DNA of 64,000 nucleotides from Verticillium longisporum (Eukaryota > Ascomycota > Sordariomycetes > Glomerellales > Plectosphaerellaceae). The notes under the pieces are model-generated. The model did not search any database. It was not told where the DNA came from and was given only the letters and a program-made list of their open reading frames with translations. Numbering within the stretch: the stretch's first letter is position 1; every line of letters begins with the position of its first letter. This document shows, piece by piece, positions 1-11,217 of the stretch. Location: assembly GCA_019188255.1 (NCBI GenBank), contig JAETXT010000006.1:3720001-3784000 (forward strand). Reading direction: 5' to 3'. Made by a program: the position numbers and the translations under genes.

Positions 1-2918
1 CTTGCCGTTGTTGGCAGCCTTGGCCTTGATGTGACCGTCGTGCTCAACGTTGGCGCGAGCGCGCTTCAGTGCAATGTACTGCATATCGACTTGGTTGGGA
101 CAGAATAGACACTGGCCCGGCTGCTCTTTGGCCAACTCCTTGACCTTCTTGAAACAAGGGCCGCAAATGACGTGGTAGCACTGCGTCATGTACCCAAGAA
201 TTTCCTCTTGCCCCTCGGACTCGATACTAGCGCCATCGCTGGCGCCGAGTTTCTTGGTGCACTGACTGCACTTGTCGGCATTCGTGTTGAGCATCAGCTC
301 AAACATCTCGTATGCCTGGCGTTCGCTCAGTGCCGGTTTGTTGGAGTTTTCGTCATCACTATCAAGGTCAATAGCCATGTCTGCTGTCATGCCCTCCAAA
401 GCTTGCATGTCGTCTGGGTTGAGGAGATCAGCACCGTGCGCGCAAAGCAGACGCAGACGCAGAATGGAGCGCAGAATGTGAATATACGTCTGGCCACCGA
501 GGGCCCCCTTGCTCGATTCAGCATTGGCAGATAAGACCTGTACTCGATCTTGAGCGTTCTTCTCAAACAGATCGTAGACTTGACGTTCCTCCATGGTCAT
601 GTCGAGCTTGATGACATGGTCGGTACGGGGAGGAAGGTCGATCTTGTCTTTCAGTCGCCGCATCGTGATGCTGTCCACCATGATACGAAGCTTGGGGACA
701 ATCTCGGGGTCGCAGGCTTTGAAGGGGTCGACGATGAAGCGGTTGAAGCGGTTCCGGTCGTCGAACGGCTTGAGTCGCAAAAATGCCAGAAGAGCAGCCA
801 GGTCCTCGAGCCGGTTCTGTACCGGCGTGCCGGTCACAGCCCATCTGCGGTTGGCTTGCAGGCGGACGATGGCCTTGAACTGCTGCGTTGACGTTTCGCG
901 GATCATGTGTGCCTCATCGAGCACGATACGGAACCAGCCGATTTCCTCCATGGGATACTTGCCCGGCTTCCGCTTGTTGCGCAGACCGAGTTCTGTGGAG
1001 ATGGAGCCATATGTGGTGATGACCAAGTCATACTGTGCCAGTTGCTCAACGTCTCGGATGCGGGTAGCGCCGTGATACACATAATAGCTAAACTTGCCAG
1101 GCTGTATGTGCTGCTTGATCTGCTCCTCCCAGTTGAAGATGGTCGTCAGCGGACATACCAGTAAAGTGGTCTTGGCGTTCCTTTTCAGTTTCGTGAGACC
1201 CAGTGTGTTGAGGGCTGCAGACATGGACGATGGTTTCTGGGGGGCTCCTCCGGCTGTATCAATGGAGACTGCGCCCAGGTTTGTGCTTCGGTGAGCGTAT
1301 GGCAGACAAGAGAGAGAATACTGAGTGTTTTGCCGAGTCCCATCATGTCGGCGAGGATGCCGCCCCTTGTTTGCGGGGGCAGCTGCCGTTCGTTCAAACC
1401 GGTGACGACGTTGAGGAAGACCCGCTGCCCCGTCGAGCTTATGCGAGCCTTGTAAAATGAGTCTGTCGTCCGCTGCTCCCACGTGGCGTCGGCCTCCTTA
1501 TTCGTCATGAAGTACAGCCCCTGCTTCTGGTGCTTCAATAGGGGTGTGACGATGAGGTCCGATGGCTCCAGCTCGGGAACATCGTTGTTCTTGCCCATTT
1601 GATCGAACACACCCATGACATCGGAACGCATCTCCTCGACAGTCCGCTGGGCAATCGCCATGCCCGGCACAAAGTTGTTCGGCAGGTTCCGTCCGTTAGC
1701 CTGCGGTCTCGGTGCCGCTGGCTCGGTTGTCACTACTTGGTAGTTGACATACTTAATGCCCTTATCTACCCTGTTGGGGCGGCGCAGGACCATTGGATTC
1801 TTTTTGAAATGGGCTGCCTCGGGCTGTGCCCATTTCTTAGGCCCAGAGATGTCCTGCTCGCAGGGGTACAGCTTGGACACTCTCGTCCGCGGGTCCGCGC
1901 CCGGCTGCTTCTCCCGCGCAGGTATTCTGCAATCGGTCCTGATTTGCATATTGGCATCCATCAGGGGTGTAAGAGCACCGGCTGTCATTTCGTCAATGTT
2001 GCCAATGATCTCCCGGGTGAAGTCGTAAAGTGAGATGCGCTTTGATTTGTCTCCAGTAATCCGCTTCGCCACGACCTTAGCGGGCGGGAACCAGTTGTCA
2101 CCAAACAGGCTCTTAGCTCCGGGTTTGGCAGACGGCACAATGCTGCAGAGAACCTTGCCCTGAAGCATGCCATAGCATACCTCTTCGTTGTCGGGGTGTT
2201 CAATCACCTTGACATCATCATCATCCACTGAATGGAGATTAGCAGTTGGTGGTGGCAGGCCGCAGGCAATGGGGAGGGGCCTACCTACCCAATGTCAAAT
2301 CAACTGTATGCGTGGGCCTTGCGGTCCCATTTTGTTGCGCCTCCTCTCGCTTTTCTTTCAGGTAGGCGCCGAGCACGCCGCTTCCCCCAGAGGTCATCCC
2401 TTTCTTTCCAGTCATCTCAGCGTCAGCCTCGGGCGTGTCGACTTTGCGCCTCTTTATTGCGGGGGCATATGCGCGGTCCTGGACGCCGTTCATGCGTTCG
2501 ATCATGCCGCCTAAGCCCTGCACCTGACCATTTGGCGTCGATCGGCCATCGGTCGCTGGTGTCGATGAGGTCGATGGCACGGACGAAGGGAGCGAGTCGT
2601 TGGACATGTCGGAAGGACCGGTGAACTCGAAGACCATGCCGCCGTTGTGCTGTGCGCCGGCGAATTGGTTTGCCACGGGGTAGCTGCGCTGGGGATAGCC
2701 GTGAGCTGGGGAAGGAACGGCTTGCTTGCTGCGCGGGGCAAGCAAGGCCTGCGCATTCCACGCCTGCGGCGCGGGGGCTGTCTGGTTGTTCCAGCTCGGG
2801 TCTTGGACGGCAGCAGCCTGGCCTTGAACAGTAACCCCATGTTAGCATTGTGTGGTAGACGAGGGGGCAAGATGGGGGCAGGATGTAACCTACCGTTGTG
2901 CCGGTTGGCGGACGCCAT
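1..2918 (-). CDS. SNF2-family DNA-dependent ATPase with embedded RING finger (Rad5/HLTF type), 3' end off window
   Basis: Probable nuclear chromatin or DNA-repair ATPase. Exons read complement(<1..2227, 2289..2822, 2894..2918); the two introns are 61 and 71 bp, and the first coding exon is 25 nt starting MASANRHN. An in-frame ATG three codons upstream (2927) is an alternative start. The N-terminal ~190 residues are low complexity. The SNF2 motor follows: Walker A in ADMMGLGKT (around 1340), motif Ia VCPLTTIFNWEEQI, DEAH box VLDEAHMI. After the first ATPase lobe comes a RING finger (CSQC ... CYHVICGPC ... CLFC) near 80-280. An inserted RING of this kind is typical of Rad5/HLTF/RAD16-like helicases; the second helicase lobe lies beyond the left edge. 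The reading frame breaks once at the G6 run 1239-1244: one more base joins Walker A to motif Ia. HLTF-like family membership is clear; the exact orthologue is not. Confidence 0.88.
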
Positions 2919-4580
2919 GGCGGGCAAAGTAGGCGGGCAGACAAACAGACACGCTGTCTAGTTGCCGTTCAGTTCTGGGTGTGAAGGGAGAAGTGTCTGC
3001 CACGGAAGGCGGGTCAAGAACGTTGTATCGTGGGAGGTCGAGGGGCGGGCGTGGCAGTGGTCATAACGCGCGATGCAGTCGAGGCGCTGGATGCCGTGAA
3101 GCTCTATGGGCGGGGGCAGCCTGCTGTTTCCCGGAGAGGCTGTGAGGCTGCCGAGGCTCGATGTACGGGACGTAGGAACAAAAGAAGGCGTCGTTGCGGG
3201 AGGGACGAGAACGAAGGAGTATACCGGATGATTTTGGCCCACAAACAAAACCAGAAGGATGCGGGCTGTTGGCGCTCCTCGGCCCGAAGGCGAGATGGAT
3301 GGTCGGCGAGGTCGCGCTGTCCGGGTCTGCGCGGTGGGCAATGACCAAGTCGGCAGACGGTTGATCGAGAGACAGAGGCAGGCTGGTTGGTGTGTGACGA
3401 CGCAGTGTGGAACAAAGGGTGCTTCGTCGGGGCGAAGTCGGGGGTTGGGATAGAGGGGCGACTGGAGGGAGTCGTCTCTGTGAATGCTGCTCTCAGATAG
3501 CGCGTGTCATGGCGTTTGCGTTGGCGAGAGAGGAAAGGGAGAAGACGAGGCCTTCGGTCGGCCGGCGACGTGTGGTGACACAGATGCAGATGCAGATGCA
3601 GATTGCAGAAGCTAGTAGTACCAGGCCACGCGCTCTTTCAAGAACAGCATGTATTGACTTGGGCTACGTGATGCTGAGAGCGACCATCGGGGTGCGGGTA
3701 GGTGCGGTCGCTTTCAATACCTTCCCGTCCGCTGCCATCACTCCTTCCTGCATTTGCCTTGGCCCTTGGCTTCGCTGACTAGACGCGGCACATGCTCATC
3801 AGTGACAGGCAGGCGCGGCCGGGCATGGTCACTTGCATTTGGAGAGCGAGACCTACAGCGGGGGAAGGTGCCGGCGGGGTGCGGACTAAGCCCTATACGG
3901 CTAGCGAGAAATCTCCTCGAGGCACGTGGCCCAGTGCAGAATCGAGACGGAGGGGCCGTGCTACTTGACACCCACGTACCAGCCGAAGGCCAGCACCTGA
4001 GGGACACTGTAGATGCCTTTGGGCTCTACATCGAATCCCATGTCTCAATAATTCTGGTCACCGAGGAGAGGGGAGGGGTTTGGTGATCCAAGAGAATAGG
4101 ACATGTTAAGACCGTACAGAGAGAGATATACACACCTATTCTCCGGGGCGGCGGCTGTGCAGTGCAACTCGTGTAGATGCTTCTGTTCTGCTCAGCCTTA
4201 TCTACCTGGGTAACTCGGTAGGTACATGGTGTGCCAACCTACTAAACTAACAGCACTAATGATTACATGTCGAATTCAGAACCCCCGCCGGCCGCTTACC
4301 GCCCAGCCTTCCGTCTTTCAGCTCGTGTCAGAGTGATTACTCGCCTCGTCACACCAATCGTCTCGAGAATGGGGGTCATGGGACCTGACGAGACTTCCAT
4401 GGAGGGTCCCAGATCAGCATAAACACGCACCTCTGTTTTTTTTTGTCCTCCCTCTCTTCCGTTTTGTCCAGTTTTGTCATTGGAACCCTGATCAGGTGGA
4501 CACCCCATGTCAAGTAGGAAATCGAAAAATCGATCGACTGTGCCACCCAACCGTCTCATCTGATCTGGGGGTTTGTCGAT
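2919..4580. other. intergenic, upstream of the SNF2 helicase
   Basis: No supported gene. Many overlapping frames stay open for 60-130 codons because of GC content, but none shows family resemblance, a consistent intron pattern or a convincing start. Contains a short GATGCA-type hexamer repeat around 3582-3603 and one TAGGTAC box near 4220. Confidence 0.6.
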
Positions 4581-5126
4581 TCAGCCACCACGCCCAAAGC
4601 CATGCCCATGTCCATGTCCATGCCCATGCCCGAGGCCATGCCCGTTGCCCTGCACAGGCTTCTGGGCGGCCTGTTGCTTGCGTAGGACGTCTTGTCGCAA
4701 CCATCCCCCCTGCTCCACTGATCGGTACGATTTCTCATCGTGGCTCCGGCTCCGGCTCCTGGTCCGCTGTCTCCGCCGCGCCGCGTTCTGCTGCCGCCGG
4801 TTCGGCGACCGGGACCGCGAGGGGCCCTGGCTTCTTCGACGGTCGAGGACCACGACGCGGAGCAAACGCTTCCTCGCCGGCGAAGCCGAGCCGTCCATCG
4901 CGCCGCGCGACGTGGTGCGCGATGCAGCCCCGTACGGTGATGTCGAGCGCCGTCGAGGTCGTCCGCGCAATGTGCTCGATTCGCCAGAGGTGCCGCACTT
5001 GGCTGCCGCGTTGCACCGAGTAAGGCTTCGGTGTCGCTTGCGGCCGCGGTTGTCGAGCTCGGGGGCGGACAGTTGAGCTGTCGCGTCGTCTCGCCAGGCC
5101 CGCACGACGTCGAGATGCGCAGTCAT
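4581..5126 (-). CDS. putative Arg/Ser-rich protein with Gly-His C-terminal tail
   Basis: Not recognised. A single open frame of 181 codons starts at an ATG preceded by CCTACA and ends in stop. The middle and end are rich in RS/SR dipeptides (SRSRSPNRR, TRSRSRSHDEK), followed by a hydrophilic helix-like stretch (LRQDVLRKQQAAQK) and a tail of alternating Gly-His ending GFGRGG. RS domains occur in splicing-related nuclear proteins, but no RRM, zinc finger or other domain is visible, so no function is assigned. A second minus-strand frame (4735-5016) is also open with high GC3. The real product may therefore be split between frames, either by an intron or by a lost base as in several neighbours. 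Could be spurious. Confidence 0.32.
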   Translation of the reverse strand: MTAHLDVVRAWRDDATAQLSAPELDNRGRKRHRSLTRCNAAAKCGTSGESSTLRGRPRRRSTSPYGAASRTTSRGAMDGSASPARKRLLRVVVLDRRRSQGPSRSRSPNRRQQNAARRRQRTRSRSRSHDEKSYRSVEQGGWLRQDVLRKQQAAQKPVQGNGHGLGHGHGHGHGHGFGRGG

Positions 5127-7057
5127 TGTAGGCGGTCGTGCAAAAAGTATCCAGAAATAAAACGAATGGTTTAGCGAAGTCCGGGAGGGAAACCTCTAAC
5201 GTTGACCAGATGAATTGATGGGGTTTCTGATGGAACGAGAAAGGGGAATAGCTTTTTGATCGATGCCCAAAGGTTAAAAAAAAAGCCCATCAAAATGAGA
5301 AGAAAAGAAGGAGAACGCCAATCACTGGGGATACGCCCTGACAGCATAGCTGAAGTCACGGGGATGCAGAGCGGGCAGCTCTTCCCGTGGTGTGAACCTT
5401 GGCTTCTGTTTCCCATCTTCCGTTTGGCTTTGCATTGCGCCCGTCCGATGATCAGGGAGGAGGTGGCAGGACACTCCCTGATCGTCAAGCACGCGTGGAC
5501 TTGCTCCAACTGTCCAATGCCTGGCCGCCGGAGGCATGGCGCCAGCACGCCGCGGGGTAGTGGCTGGTACCTGCTCCGATTGTTCTGCTCCGACGAAAAC
5601 GGAAATCGTGTCATGGTGATCCGAAGCGTCTGGGTATCTGGATTGGCGCTTTGTGATATGTGATACTGTGCGTCTCCTTCTCCTCTTGTTGTTTCGGACA
5701 ATCTACATCAAGGAACAAGTGAGGCTCGCAATATTGTAGCATGGCGATCCGTTCCCATTTTCAGTCGGCGTCCGAACGAACCCGCACGCAATCATCATAT
5801 GCCATCCTCACGGGCCAAGCAATGCGTTCTACTCATGCCCAACGGTTCGGGGTAATTTGTATACCACTGCAACGGACAGCTAGCCCACATTGCGCAATTG
5901 CCGAGACAGAATTCTAGCCAGGAACGGCCGGCTTTGTCACAGGCCTCGGCGACTAGTCAGCGATAGAGTGTTCAATCGATGATTCTTGTACCGTTGGCTT
6001 GCTGGAAACTTCCAGCTGGACGTTGTCAAACAACCTCACTTGTCTTGACAGGAGTATTTGTTGACCGACATTCGCGAGCCTTAGACATGGAATGATGCAG
6101 GATGTTCGACAGGAGCTCAGTAAGTATATCTTGTGGCTGCAAGTAGGCAGCGAAGTTGCCAATATTTCGGGCACAGACATCGTATTGACCTGACATGGCG
6201 TTTGACAGTTTGCTGAAGGTAATGGACAAGTGAAAAACAACCTTTGGTATATCCAATGTGAATACGCAGGCCTAATGTTCCATGCCGCAGCATAACCTCT
6301 TCTGAGTATTGTACCTAGTTTCTAGAGGTTCCTCAGTCGATGAACACCTGCTGTCGGAAGCTCCATCCACAGTCGGACACCTTTGCCGTATGAATATACG
6401 CCAAGTAAGTATATTATGCGGGAGCACGCGTCGCTGGTCATTTCATTTCAGCACCGAGGCTCGAAGCACAACCCGATCTTGGAAAGAAACAGAATAGGCT
6501 GGTCGTAGGATCATACCTATTCAATTTTTCCGGCGAGCTTACGGTTGGCCTGGGATCCGAGGTATGGTGAATCTTGCTCGCCCTAGACAAACTTCTGAAG
6601 CCTAATCGAGTCTTGCTGCGTGAGACCCGAGGCCTTAGGTTGATGGCGGGGTAAGCGAGAGAGGTCGGTCTGACATGCATTGGCGCGGCGTTGTTCACCA
6701 TCTAAGCCCCAGGGCGCTTTCTGTACGTCTGAAAAGAGAAACAGAAGCAGTCCCAGGGCGAGCTGAAAATAAGCAATGATGACGGGTGGTCGCTGCCATT
6801 GGACCTCAAGCGCCGGCAACGCCGTTGACTGGTGCAAAGCAACGCGGCATTCACGGCGAGCTAGTGAAGCAGGCCGGAGGCACAGTTCAGAAGAGCGATG
6901 TCAAGGGTATATTTCAGCGGACAGGGACAGATGAGTAGAAGCTTATATGCTGTGTGTCCAAACTAATTTTGTGAGGTTATCAGTTTGGTACGCAGCCTTG
7001 AAGCAGAAACCTACCCCGAGCAGTCAAATGAGCATCAACAACTCATATCAAAATAAA
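5127..7057. other. intergenic, no gene seen
   Basis: No open frame here has recognisable protein character. Composition is less GC-rich than the coding parts. Short A runs occur near 5277, and nothing repeated or palindromic stands out. Confidence 0.6.
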
Positions 7058-7931
7058 ATGAGGACATTCGTATCAGTCATGGCGGTGGCTTCGCTGCTGA
7101 TACAGTCACAAGCAGCGTCATGCAACGCTGATAACTGCCTCCGTGGCCTCCGCAACAGCGCCGTCGTCACACAGGCAGTGGCTTTTTGCAGCACATATAC
7201 GGCCACGGCGAGTCCTGCTACGACTGGCCTCTGCCGAGCCGTTGCCCGACTCGAAGAGGGCGTTTGGCACGTTGGAGCTGCCGGGTGGGCCTGCTACCGT
7301 CGGATCCGTCGCGATGGACGTGACTGTCGTGACGCTCGTCACAGTCAACGCGCTGACCGACACGGGACAGGTCGTCGTCTGTGGCATGGGTGTCGTTGTG
7401 GGCGTCGTGGTAGGCGTCACCGTCGTCGTGCTCGGTCTCAGGCACGCGCAGGCGCTGGATATCCTGGCTGCTCTACCATCGCACCCCGACGCGTAGGTTG
7501 GCACTGGTGCCGCAACGTCGAACAGAGCCCGTGCCGCATCGTGCAGACATCGGCAGACGGTTCCTTTTCGGGCCTCTTTGGCGCTGGTATGCTTTATGTG
7601 TCTCTCGGCAATGAGGCGTTTCGCAACTTTGCGGTAGCAGTGCCCGTAACGTTATATCCCAACCCGGCGGGCCGCGACTGGAGGCTGACAGCGAGTTTCC
7701 GGGCTGCAAGTGGGAACCCGGGGGGGTTGTGGTCCCATTCTGGGCTGGACAAGTGATGAAGCAGGCTACGGGCTGCAGCCGGGCTCCATCGTGGGAGGCG
7801 TATGGCGGTCGTTCAGTGTGACCCTGCCCCAGAGTGCAAACGGCAGGGCAGGTGTCTGGTCTGTATACATGATAGCTGCGTGCTCGGATACCAGTTCTGG
7901 GTTGTACATCGACGGCGTTGCTGTTCACTGA
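7058..7931 (+). pseudogene. small secreted protein gene with an inverted internal segment and a frameshift
   Basis: Starts with a clear signal peptide (MRTFVSVMAVASLLIQSQAAS), then a cysteine-bearing N-terminal module (CNADNCLRGLRNS ... FCSTYTATASPATTG) of a type common in fungal secreted proteins. From about 7228-7232 to 7496-7501 the plus strand makes no sense, but the minus strand reads as the expected continuation: YASGCDGRAARISSACACL, a Thr-rich linker, then NVPNALFESGNGSA. After 7501 the plus strand resumes (HWCRNVEQSPCRI ... FRNFAVAVPVTLYPN). A second break at the G7 run 7720-7726 shifts the frame. Beyond it comes ILGWTSDEAGYG ... VWRSFSVTLPQ and GLYIDGVAVH before the stop, resembling the end of a beta-sandwich, carbohydrate-binding-like domain. 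With the segment turned round and one G fewer, the span is exactly 291 codons. Function unknown; as it stands it cannot make the ancestral protein. Confidence 0.72.
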
Positions 7932-8672
7932 AGACGCCGGGTCTGGCCAATTTCGCCATGCCATCGATCTTTGATTTGCCTCATACAGAAGTCATTGGAA
8001 ATAACTACTCATCAGGCAAGATAACGCACCTTCCCTTAGGTAGGAGTGACGCCTGGAATAGCTTCCCTCTTGGGATTTGGTTGGATGTTTGGGAAGGCAC
8101 AGGTGGTGTGCGTGGGAGGGAGCAGGCAGCGCTAGTCAGACTTTCTTACCTAAGAAGAAGGAGGCCCCCGGTGCGCCGCGGCTGCCTTGCCCGATGCAGA
8201 CAGATAGTGGATAAGCACGTGTAAGGCCAAAGCCTGGAAAGTGCACCTGTTCCTCGAATCGACTTTCTAGTTGACAGCTTTAAGCTGTCACGTCACGTCA
8301 CGATCCAATGCCACGTCCACCCACATCTTCTACATCATGACCTGCTCCTGAGTGCTGCTACTTCCAAGGCCACGCCGCCCATATTCCTTGCTTGCCCACT
8401 GTATTCCTGTCCTTTTGGCTTTGTGCCGTTGCCATTCTGTATACTCCTTTTCTCGTCCTTCCTTCCGATCATCTGCCCCCCTCCCCCTCCCAAAACCAGC
8501 CCTGGAGTCCTCCAGTTGCATCGTCTGAAATTAAGGGGCATCAAACGTCAACCATAAACAACGACGACGACGACGACAGCAATAACAACAACACCTGGAC
8601 TGGTGGACAGGAGACAACCGTCGATAATCAAAATTACCTTCCCCAAACGTCTACAGCCTAGACTCTTACACG
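7932..8672. promoter_or_regulatory. promoter and 5' leader region of the PI4K gene
   Basis: No gene. The last 250 bp before the LSB6 start are pyrimidine-rich (CTTTTCTCGTCCTTCCTTCC), then carry GAC and AAC trinucleotide runs around 8561-8592, as in fungal 5' leaders. A short TGACAGCTTTAAGCTGTCA palindrome lies at 8272-8290. Confidence 0.45.
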
Positions 8673-11217
8673 ATGCCCCCGACACGCCCCCCGACAACGG
8701 GCTACGAACGCCTCGCCCAAGCCGATGCCCTCTCCTCCGACTCGGACGATGAAGACCCCCTCTCTCATTCTTCTGCCACCCTTCAGCCCGCCTCGGCCCC
8801 TCGCTTCGCCCCAATAACCCAACCGCGTCCCCGGTCCGGCATGGTCACCCCGAAAGGGTACCACCGAGATCCCACGGCGCCCTCGTCACAGACGCGCCCA
8901 CGTCCCCGCCGCCGCGTCGGCTCCGGCTCCGGGGTCGATCTCAAGGCCATCAATGCCCGCCTCGAGCGCTGGGCCGACGAGATCGCTTCACGTTTCAAGC
9001 GCTCCCGCGCCCATAACAAGCAGCCCGGCGAGGACGACCGGCTCGAGATCCACCACTCCGTCTTCCAGCCCCCGGAAGGCGTACGACCTCTCACTGCCGA
9101 GGGGCTCGCTGAGCCCCAGCCCGTCATGTCGCGCGCCGAGTTTGAAGAAATTGTCGGCAGTGTGCGCACCGCTATCGCTCAAGGCGTTCATCCACGCATG
9201 ATATCACAGGGCAGCTCGGGGAGTTACTTTGCACGGAATCCCGAGGGCAAGATTGTCGGTGTTTTCAAGCCCAAGGACGAGGAACCTTATGCTGCTGGCA
9301 ATCCCAAATGGAACAAATGGATTCACCGCAACCTGTTTCCTTGCTGCTTCGGCCGCGCTTGGTATGTTCTCTTGAAGAGGGAAACAAGTAGAAGGGGAAG
9401 AAGGGAGAGTACTAACATTCTACCCGTAGCCTCATCCCCAATCTCTCATACGTCAGCGAGGCCGCAGCCTATACCCTCGACTGCCAACTCCGCACTCATA
9501 TGGTCCCGTACACAGAGGTCGTCAACCTATCTTCAAAGTCCTTCCATTACCCGTTCTGGGACCGCCGCAGCTTCTCCCGCAAGAAGAAGGCCCTGCCTGA
9601 GAAGGCCGGTAGCTTCCAAGTCTTTTTGACAGGCTTCAAGGACGCGAACATTTTCCTGCGAGAACACCCATGGCCCGACCAGTACTGGTCCGGCTTCCGC
9701 ACAAATGACCCCCACCGGAAGAGGAGAAGGCGGTGGGCCGATAACTGTCGCCCTGGCGGCCGGCCCGCGCTCGACGACGTTGAAAGCGACGACGAGGGCG
9801 AACGCGGCGAGGTCCAGTTTGGCCCCGACAATTTTGTCTGGACAGATAACATGAAGCAGTCTTTCCGGGAGGAGCTCGAGAAGCTCGTCATCTTGGACTA
9901 TATCATGCGGAATACGGACCGCGGTCTCGACAATTGGATGATCAAGGTTGACTGGCAGACACAGCAGGTGTCTGTCGTCTCGGAACCTGTGCAGATGAAC
10001 ATGACCAACGCCCAGTCAGGAGAGGAGGCAGGCCCGCGGCCAGTAGACCTAAACACAAGGTCGATGCCAGAGTCGCGTGCGAAATACCCTTCGTACGAGA
10101 CGCAACAGCCGATGAAGGCGGCAAGTCCGCTGCCAAGGGGACGGGAGCCCAGGATCACAGTTGGAGCCATCGACAATTCCTTGTCGTGGCCGTGGAAACA
10201 CCCTGATGCCTGGCGCAGGTGAGTTCATACGGCCATTCGCAGTTTCTGATGAGAATCAAGTCCTGACAAGACCTCAGCTTCCCTTTTGGCTGGTTATTCC
10301 TTCCAGTAGATCTAATCGGCCGCCCCTTCTCTCAAAAAACGCGTGACCACTTCCTCCCCCTTCTGACCTCTACCCAGTGGTGGAGTGAGACAGCCCTTGC
10401 CCTACGTAAGGTATTCCAAGTTGATCCGGACTTCCAAGAAAAGATGTTCGCCCGCCAGATGGCCGTCATGAAGGGCCAGGCCTGGAACGTCGTCGAGACG
10501 CTCAAGCTCGCCGATCACGGGCCTCTTGAGCTGACCCGTCGCGCCAAGGTTTGCGTTTGGGACGACCTCGTCGACATACCCGTGGCCTTCCCCATGCGCA
10601 TGTCTTCCGAGCTGCGCCGTCGTGGGGAACACTCTTCCCTCGACGAGGGTGACATTGGCGTTGCCGCCGCTTCAGCACCCGTTCATGGTCCCGATAGTGA
10701 CGCCGAGGATCTCCTCGGCTTCGCTAGCCCCCCAGCTGATATGCCGCATCCCGGCCGGTTCGAGATGCCGATGTCGCCTGGCGCCGACGATGCGCAATCG
10801 CCGGTGGAGGACTCCCATCTGAACGGATCCGGGTACCTTGATCAGCACTCTACGTCGACGCCCCAGCGGCCCAGGATCTCCGTCCCGGGCTTCCGAGAGA
10901 GTTACCACGGCCCTTCGCGATCGCTCAACGTATACGCACCGCAGCGCCAGGGCCAGGGTCCATACACAGGATCTGGCCCGAAGCAGCAGCGCAGGTACTC
11001 CTTCGCGACAGCCGCCACGCGCCGCAGCAGCAGTAGCATTGCGCAGCAACTGTACGGTGGCGGCAGCAGGGAATACGATCCCGAGTACGACGGCGATGAC
11101 GTCGAGGGTGACCTTGGCTATGCCGCAGCCGAGGGCATGGAGGGCAACCATCGCAAGGTCATTGTGGAGCGGCTCGAGCCTGTCAAGGCACGGAATCCTG
11201 TCTTTACCTGTTGGTAA
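8673..11217 (+). CDS. LSB6: type II phosphatidylinositol 4-kinase
   Basis: Makes phosphatidylinositol 4-phosphate on Golgi, endosomal and vacuolar membranes. Exons join(8673..9361, 9430..10218, 10278..11217) give 805 residues with introns of 68 and 59 bp. After a disordered N-terminus of ~120 residues comes the PI4K type II catalytic core: glycine loop and nucleotide-binding lysine (GSSGSYFARN, VGVFKPKDEEPYAAGNPKW), the Cys motif LFPCCFGRACL (family members are palmitoylated here), catalytic loop DYIMRNTDRGLDNWMIK, and the metal-binding AIDNSLSWPWKHPD motif split by intron 2. The C-terminal ~190 residues after PMRMSSELRRRG are low complexity. A long insert rich in charged residues lies between RTNDPHRKRRRRW and FVWTDNMKQSF. 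Longer than yeast Lsb6 because of these insertions. Frame is intact throughout. Confidence 0.95.

Noticed and set aside
7218..7496. Recombination between the CTACG/CGTAG pair as the exact inversion breakpoints
   Set aside because: Exchange at these five bases would not leave the re-inverted reading frame open; the breakpoints that keep both frames lie a few bases further in.
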